Below, piece by piece: positions 32,167-38,946 of a stretch of 38,946 nt of DNA; the stretch's first letter is position 1, and the number at the start of each line of letters is the position of its first letter. This stretch comes from Theodoxus fluviatilis (Eukaryota > Mollusca > Gastropoda > Cycloneritida > Neritidae). Both the position numbers and the translations under genes were made by a program. The stretch covers positions 20,001-58,946 of the forward strand of contig JAWQFJ010000584.1 in NCBI GenBank assembly GCA_034096865.1. The letters run 5' to 3'. The notes under the pieces are model-generated. The model worked only from the letters and a program-made list of their open reading frames with translations, was not told the origin of the DNA and did no database searches.

Positions 32167-32751
32167 TTTTAGTGTGTCCTCATTCAAGATTTACTCCACA
32201 CCAGCAGTGCTACCATTTGTCTGTCTCAAATTTTGCTTGTAAGATTTCTGTCTCCAAGGTTTCCATCTTGGTTTGCCAGGTCAATCCTTTCTTTGATATT
32301 CTTAAGTGCATTTCTCTTTTTAAAAATATCAGTTTTAGGTGACCTTGGTGTTGTTATGGAAAAAGTGCAAACAGCTGAACTCTATCCCTTCCTCAAATTT
32401 GTGTTCTGGTTCTAGAAGCCTCTGTCCACATTTGATCGTTCTCTTTTCCGCCTGTGATTATTTTCTACATACTGCGTATGAGTTTTTCTGCTACCTTGGA
32501 GCCATGCATTGCAAGCTGCTTCAAGCAGAGTTCCAGTTTTCAAACACCAAGGAGCTTGAACAGGAACTTACAATTGTGTATTTCCATGCCAATACTGTGC
32601 CTTCCTCGAGGTGGTTTGTGTAGAAGGGATGCTAGCACAGAGGGACAGCAATGTTGAATGGTGCATGACAAATGGACAGGTTTGTGCTAGTTGAGATGAT
32701 ACATGCTCGATTTGCGTATGCAGCTCAGGTCTGATTGTTCTTGTTCTGCAG

Positions 32752-32808
32752 CCAAGCACTTTAGCTATCTGGCAGATCATGAAATTGCCAAACTGAGGCA
32801 GGAGGAAG
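32752..32808 (+). CDS. scrib: Scribble exon: short helical tail segment
   Basis: This 57-base exon runs from acceptor ttgttctgcag to donor GAAG|gtgaga. It enters in phase 1 (completing a threonine codon with the A left by the previous exon) and leaves in phase 1. It encodes TKHFSYLADHEIAKLRQEE plus the first base of a glutamate codon. It aligns by position with VSLVGADDLRKMQEEE in human SCRIB, which follows the YFE segment just as here. The two-sided phase match makes the call firm despite the small size. Confidence 0.88.
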
Positions 32809-34528
32809 GTGAGAGTAAATTTCCACTGGAAATGGATGTTGTGGCCATGTTGTAAAATCATTTCACTCAATATGGTTCCCTTGGTGTCTTCTTCAGTTTT
32901 GTGTTTGAAGTGGCCATATTCTGTTGCTCTGTGGGCTTTTCCTTGGATGGTTTTGTTTGGTCTTCGCTGCTCAGTTTCTGAATATTTATGTGTGCCAGGA
33001 AAAAATGACTAGGCACTACTATACTCCTCATTTGAGTTGATCAGTGTGGAATTAGTTGCACTCTGACGTATTCATGGTGTGTGTGGCCTTGGTTTGTAAG
33101 ATGTGGCTTTGTCTTGGACTTCAAGGGGAGGTTTTAAAAAACTAACCCGTTTGAGTAGGACCACTCTGTGCAATGTCATTGTAATTTCTTCTTTGCATGT
33201 AATGACACCTTTTTCATGTTCATCACCTGTGATCTGTATGCTCAGTATTGCTGTGCTACTTACATACTTGACTGATGTGTGCATCATCATGTTATTTGCC
33301 AGAAAGTCCAGCCTGTTTGCATATTCATGTAGTGCCTCATCTTGTTGCTTTTGGATCTATTGCTAGTAGAAACGTTGCATGCTAACTTTTATCACCATTC
33401 TGTTTTTTAAGCAAACACTCAGGATGTTCTTACTTTAGTTGCAGCTGCACGTGGCATTTTATTTATTTATATATTTTTATCATTTCAATCTTTGTAGTGT
33501 GCATGTTGCCAGCACTCATTAGCTTTGCTAGGTGGTTTGGTACTTGGCTTTGAAATGGCATCACTCCTGCATCAGTCAGCTCTTGTGCTGGGTGTAGTGG
33601 AATCGTGAATAAACACTGTCCAACTTGGTGGTGTGATGCTTCGTTTCTTGCCTTGCCTTCTGTCGACCTCTTGTCTGACTTCCATCGCGCTGTTAACTTC
33701 AAATTAAAGAACAAAGTGCTCTCACCTGATGATGATGATGATAATGGTATTTATCTGCTAAAATGTGTTATCATTCACTCATAAAGATGGGAATAGCTGC
33801 AGAATTAATGTTATTTTATAAGTGTGTGTGCTTGAACTATAAAAAATTAATTAGTAGCAGGACATAATTGTTGCTAGAATTGTGCAAGAAGTTGCTGCTC
33901 CTCACCCTGGAAGTGTAAAAAGACAACTGCAGAAAGATGCAAGTGATCAAATACATTTTAAGATTTTCAAGCACTAAGTTGTCTCCTCCATAACTTAGGC
34001 AAAATGCAACAACTTGAAAGAATGCCTACTCCCTGAATGGCAGTCACCTGAGATATAGAGGACATAGGAAATGTAACATATTCAAATGTTTTTCAGTTTG
34101 TGTACTTGTTTTCTACCCTGGATTGCCATCGCAATGTTTGTGCTTCTGGTAAAAACCAGTTCTTGAACTAACTATGAAAACAATTAAACTGCTTGTAGGT
34201 TTTCTAATTAGTTAAATCAGTCTGACTCTTGGCTTAGCTTAATTAATCTCTTATTGCATACAGAAAATCCTAATATTAGACTAGGGTTGCGGTCACCAGG
34301 AATCGCTACAGTGCTACTTTTAGCGGCCAAGTTGCTTTCTGGGAGAAAGAATCGCACGTCTTCATTGACCTTCCACCTGCCTGGTTCCAGTCACTGGTTG
34401 CGGTGCCCCTCACTAACACAACGCCCCCTCTCTCCCCCTTTGCCTCCCCTCTTGCTGCTCCTGATGGTTCTGGTGCTGGTGCCACTGATGCCGGTGGCTG
34501 GCTGCGTTGGTGGCTGGCTGGCTTGCAG
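32809..34528 (+). other. Intron, nothing else seen
   Basis: AT-leaning sequence without tandem arrays, apart from a GATGAT run near 33730. No exon was recognised. Confidence 0.6.
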
Positions 34529-34631
34529 AGAAGAAGACGAAGGCCATGTCCCACGAGGAACTTCTCTCCTACGTTACAGGCACCATGGCGGAGAATGTCG
34601 GGGACCAGGAATACGACAAGGTCCTCTCCAG
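34529..34631 (+). CDS. scrib: Scribble exon: last visible tail exon
   Basis: This 103-base exon runs from acceptor ggctggcttgcag to donor TCCAG|gtgaga. It enters in phase 1, giving EKKTKAMSHEELLSYVTGTM then AENVGDQEYDKVLS, and leaves in phase 2. It continues the charged helix of the previous exon (RQEE|EKKTKA). The second half is not obviously conserved with the vertebrate tail. The next exon should supply one base to complete an AG-N codon; I found no such exon before the window ends. Confidence 0.8.
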
Positions 34632-34930
34632 GTGAGACCTTTATTCCAGCCGTGTTTGGGGCTGTGGGTCGTCTGGGGGTGGAGGATTTTGGTTTGCTGT
34701 GGTTGTGGAAGGAGTTGCATTTTTTTCTTTTTCTTTCCCAAAGCCTTTTTGAGTTATTTCATTTTCCACAACAGTTGATGATCCCCTTTTAGTTTGTGCA
34801 CCAACCCTGCCCCAATAGAGTCTGTTTTGATGAAATGTGAAAGGGTTTATTTTTAATCTGCTTAAATGTGAATTGCTGAATGAGTGTTTGGTTGTGTGGC
34901 ATTTGTAGGATGTCAGTCATCCACACACAT

Positions 34931-35415
34931 CTCAGTAATTCAGCCCTGATGTTTCACGTGAAAGTCCCTGGAGAACCTATCAATCTCAGTAATTCAGCCC
35001 TGATGTTTCACGTGAAAGTCCCTGGAGAACCTATCAATCTCAGTAATTCAGCCCTGATGTTTCACGTGAAAGTCCCTGGAGAACCTATCAATCTCAGTAA
35101 TTCAGCCCTGATGTTTCACGTGAAAGTCCCTGGAGAACCTATCAATCTCAGTAATTCAGCCCTGATGTTTCACGTGAAAGTCCCTGGAGAACCTATCAAT
35201 CTCAGTAATTCAGCCCTGATGTTTCACGTGAAAGTCCCTGGAGAACCTATCAATCTCAGTAATTCAGCCCTGATGTTTCACGTGAAAGTCCCTGGAGAAC
35301 CTATCAATCTCAGTATTTCAGCCCTGATGTTTCACGTGAAAGTCCCTGGAAAACCTATCAATCTCAGTAATTCAGCCCTGATGTTCATGTGAAAGTCCCT
35401 GGAAAACCTATCAAA
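34931..35415 (+). repeat. 54-bp minisatellite with palindromic CACGTG, nine copies
   Basis: The unit CTCAGTAATTCAGCCCTGAT, then GTTTCACGTGAAAGTCCCTG and GAGAACCTATCAAT, starts at 34931 and every 54 bases to 35363. Eight units carry the perfect 12-base palindrome TTTCACGTGAAA; the ninth has TTCATGTGAAA. The period is a multiple of three, so the open frame across it is expected and not evidence of coding. Confidence 0.97.
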
Positions 35416-35881
35416 ATCTATAGACCCTATCTAGATGATGTTCCTCTTGGAAACTGAGGAGCTCTTTCATAAGATTTATTGTCAGGTAAGTATCATGTAG
35501 GGAATAGGATGTGCGAGTTATAAATTCAGCTTGGCACTGCTAGGTGTCAAATACATCAAATTTTCCTTTAAGCGGTATGTGAAACATGCATACATATACA
35601 TGTAGACATTGCTTCTTCATAGTTATTTCATGGTTGATGCAAACTTGTTCATGGTAGAGAGAAAGTGCAGTAGATGCACCGTGCCTGCACCTGCAGGGTG
35701 ATGTGAAGAGGAAAGCCGCCTGGGGTGCTGCTGGTTGCTGAGGGCATTCAGCCTGCTGTCTTGACATGGTGTGGCTTGAAGAAGTGTTCCCACTGCTCAT
35801 TTAGATTGGAAGCGGATATGAATCTCTTGTGTGTTTGCGTGTGTGTGTGTGTCTTCCCCCTCCCACCCCCCACCCTGCCCC

Positions 35882-35883
<2 letters not shown>

Positions 35884-35954
<71 letters not shown>
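35884..35954 (+). repeat. CT microsatellite
   Basis: About 70 bases of CT. Confidence 0.97.
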
Positions 35955-35957
<3 letters not shown>

Positions 35958-36051
35958 TTCATTAAATATGTTGTTATGACAGTGATGTGGCATGAAGAAG
36001 TATTACTACTCATTTAGATTGGTATCCGATATGAAACTAATTCATTCATTC

Positions 36052-36409
<358 letters not shown>

Positions 36410-37107
36410 ATATACATACACAGATACTTTTCCAGGTGCAACGTTGGTTGTCTTGTGAAAATGACCGTAAAGGTTCTAATAGTTGAGATGAGTTTTATCA
36501 CAAAACCGAAGACAAAGAATATTTGCTATTGTGCTTATGTGTTTTGAAGGACATCTCCCTTTTGTTACTGCTGTCTCCTTGCTTAGCCTCATAATTAATG
36601 TTAATCCTCACAGTTTTACTATTCTGTAGAATAATGAGATCCTTCGCCCTGGTTTTCTGCTTCATGCAACCTAACTTTGAAAATCTAACATTTCTCCTTA
36701 TGCAGTTTTCATGAGCCCAGAAGGTAATTTGATGATGAATCACAATCATTATTATTGTCATGTTTGTCTCTTGAGTTCAGTGCTATGCCTGTATCGTTAG
36801 AAGCTGCTTTCAGTTTTGAGTTTAAGTGTAGAGTGTTTGCATGAAGAAAGAAAAAAAGTCCCAATAATTTGTCAAGCTTTGTGACTGAGTGTCTTAGAAC
36901 ATGAAATGCTAAGCTTGCTGATTTTATTTATTATATTCATTGTTGTGTAGTGTGTCAGTGTATTGTGGTTGAAGGAAAGAGAGATCTATACAAGGAGGTG
37001 GGGAAAAAACGTCAGTGTGAAGCAGCTTTGCTTTTCACGCCTTTGCTATAATATAGTCCCCAGCCTGTGGGCAGCATGGACTTGGTGTTGTGCCTCAGCA
37101 TGTCCAG

Positions 37108-37280
<173 letters not shown>

Positions 37281-37499
37281 CAGTGTATGTATATATGTGT
37301 ATATATGAAAATGCCAGCTATATATTGCCTGACCTTGCCTTGCATGGTGTGATGACCTTTGACCCAAGTCAGCCTCTCTTGCTGTGCTGCCATTGTGCCC
37401 TGCCCTTTGACCTTAATGGCAGTCTCTCTTTGATTTTGAACAGTGCAATGGATGGTTAGTCTAGTTAGGAACACACATGGAGTTTCCTTTCTGTTGACC

Positions 37500-37656
37500 A
37501 CTGAGGAATAGCTGGGTCGTGGGCAAGTAGGAAGACTGAGGAATAGAGGGGGTGTGGGCAAGTAGGGAGATTGAGGAATAGAGGGGGTTGCTGGGGTGTG
37601 GGCAAGTAGGGAGATTGAGGAATAGCTGGGGTTGCTGGGGTGTGGGCAAGTAGGGA
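37500..37656 (+). repeat. Degenerate tandem repeat, about 35-60 bp units
   Basis: TGAGGAATAG followed by a variable GCTGGGG/AGGGGGT piece and GTGTGGGCAAGTAGGGAGAT recurs about four times. Confidence 0.85.
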
Positions 37657-38372
37657 GATATTTGGTGGACCTGGGTTCAGTTTAGTTCATTGATGCTAAT
37701 CTTGAAACAGTCTGAGAACAACAGTGTATAAATGATAATTATATGTAAGCAGTTCCACAAATGAGTATTAGAAACCACTGCAGTTTAATCCTAGCTTGTT
37801 AATATCATGGGAGAAAATGAATCGGGATTGGATCATTAATTAAGGACATTGCTAAAGATTATTTTATTTTTAGAGGTCTTCATAAGCATTTTCTTTACAT
37901 AAAAAAATTACATGCATTCAAACATTAACTGTTGATAGAAGAATGCTTGTGTTTGAAAGCTTGGTGCAGATGTATGGCAATCATGATAATTGATAACAAT
38001 GAATATTGACTAGAGATTATTGCTTTAGTGCTTTTTTATGAATGGTTTATTTTGTACAAATGTAATTAGTGTGATAGAACTACAAAATTAAGTGACTTTG
38101 ATAGCAGGAAAAGTGTGTACTTGTTACAAAGTGATGTCTTGTTCACTGTGTGCATTTCCCCCATCACTCTCAAGCACCTGTAACCCTCTCACCTGCACAT
38201 ACTAATGAGAGTCTGATTCCCCCCAACTGATAGACCAACTCAACTACCTGTCTTAGCAGAGAAACGGCATAGTTAGTGTGGTGCTCTTTGTGCACACAGA
38301 GTTTGAAATCATCAATAACTATTTGTACTCTAGATTGGTAAGGGTATGAGAAATGTTAAATTTTTACCAACC

Positions 38373-38609
38373 TGGGCCCGTATTCACAACGGCGATTTAT
38401 CTTTTTAACACTCGATTTATCCCCTAGCCCCGCGTTATCTTGATCGGTTGATAAGGTACGCTCGTCAGAGGATCCTAGGTTGCGCTTTGCTATATATACT
38501 GGTTTCCAGCCAAGGGAGAGCGGAACAGGCAGTTGGAATCGTCTGAGTTTAGAGATAAATTGGAGTTAAAATAAATCGCCGATAAATCGCCGTTGTGAAT
38601 ACGGGCCCA
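38373..38609. mobile_element. MITE with perfect 29-bp terminal inverted repeats
   Basis: TGGGCCCGTATTCACAACGG and the following nine bases at 38373-38401 are exactly complementary to 38581-38609. The 237-bp element has no coding capacity and a CpG-containing body unlike the flanks. No target duplication is clear, so the superfamily is open. The perfect arms suggest recent activity. Confidence 0.9.
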
Positions 38610-38946
38610 GATTAGATTTTCCTGTGATAGAAAGGTTAAGAAAATATTTACCCTGTGGGTTTTTGTGCAAGATGTGAGCTATTTCTAAATGATAATTATT
38701 GATTGAATTTTTATGAATCAGTTTGAGACGTAGTGGTGTTAGGTATACAGAAACATTTTGCTTAGCTTGCTTAAATTGTTTGTAAGTTGAGCTGCAATTG
38801 ACATTGATGCTATTTACCTTAGTCTACTAAGTCTTCAACTATAATTTTGTTATATCAGTTTTAAGTGCATTCTTTTACGAATTTGTTTTGTGATGCTTAT
38901 TCATATTCTCAAATAATTTTTTATCATTATGCTTTTGGTTGCCTTC

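Larger units (their letters stand above)
28109..32751 (+). other. Intron with 42-bp array and dispersed repeats
   Basis: It contains CCCCTAAA repeated three times (28144-28188), the 42-bp array, an inverted repeat pair at 30441-30466 and 30569-30592, fragments of two dispersed repeats at 30689 and 30812, and TG and CT tracts at 31924-32161. No exon was recognised, and none is needed because phase 1 is carried across. Confidence 0.6.

Noticed and set aside
34880..35392. 170-residue open frame with 18-residue repeats as a secreted or repeat protein
   Set aside because: The frame is imposed by a 54-bp minisatellite; ends degrade, no splice sites fit Scribble phase 2, no signal for an independent gene.
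35695..35737. Possible next Scribble exon (acceptor acctgcag, reading DVKRKAAWGAA)
   Set aside because: It looks a little like the EKRALWRAAR stretch of the SCRIB tail, but the previous exon ends in phase 2, which gives AGG TGA, a stop, at this acceptor.

Overview
This is eukaryotic intronic and exonic DNA, not prokaryotic. Short exons with GT..AG borders are scattered through long, AT-leaning introns full of micro- and minisatellites and small terminal-inverted-repeat elements. The dense CT/CA/GACA/CTAT arrays, the dispersed repeat rich in GACCTTGACC, and the protein sequences suggest a lophotrochozoan, most likely a gastropod mollusc. That taxon is an inference; I could not search for it.

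The main gene is the 3' half of a Scribble (LAP-family cell-polarity scaffold) orthologue on the + strand. I place ten exons with confidence from moderate to high: 1381-1479 (PDZ3-PDZ4 linker), 4540-4659, 5787-5849 and 6688-6924 (together the complete PDZ4 domain), 9264-9320 and 12025-12150 (charged coiled-coil), 14369-14440, 18964-19134 (proline-rich), 27985-28108 and 32752-32808 (conserved C-terminal segment), and 34529-34631. The reading phase is continuous from exon to exon. The leucine-rich repeats and PDZ1-3 must lie upstream, and the final exons downstream of the window or unrecognised.

A 10-base N gap (21437-21446) lies in the largest intron, at the end of a repeat. Immediately after it is one intact exon of a different gene, the Rab9 effector RABEPK (kelch repeats 1-2), on the same strand. 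No other RABEPK exon is visible in the following 17 kb, while Scribble exons resume at 27985. Between about 22.5 and 24.6 kb the intron becomes CpG-rich. This stretch ends in a strong-context ATG GAG followed by a good splice donor in phase with the next Scribble exon, so it is a candidate internal promoter and alternative first exon.

The rest is repeat biology. A minisatellite appears to have grown out of the 3' end of a coding exon and its splice donor (4642-5530). There are minisatellites of 68, 34, 28, 20, 42 and 54 bp, higher-order GACA arrays, several MITE-like or foldback elements (8310-8824, 10429-10814, 10944-11112, 38373-38609), and very long CT, GA, CA and CTAT tracts. I see no RNA genes, CRISPR, operons or viral genes. 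I found no clear new molecular system. The strongest leads are the orphan kelch exon, the exon-derived decoy splice-donor array, the internal CpG-rich start, and a minisatellite that multiplies a palindromic CACGTG site.
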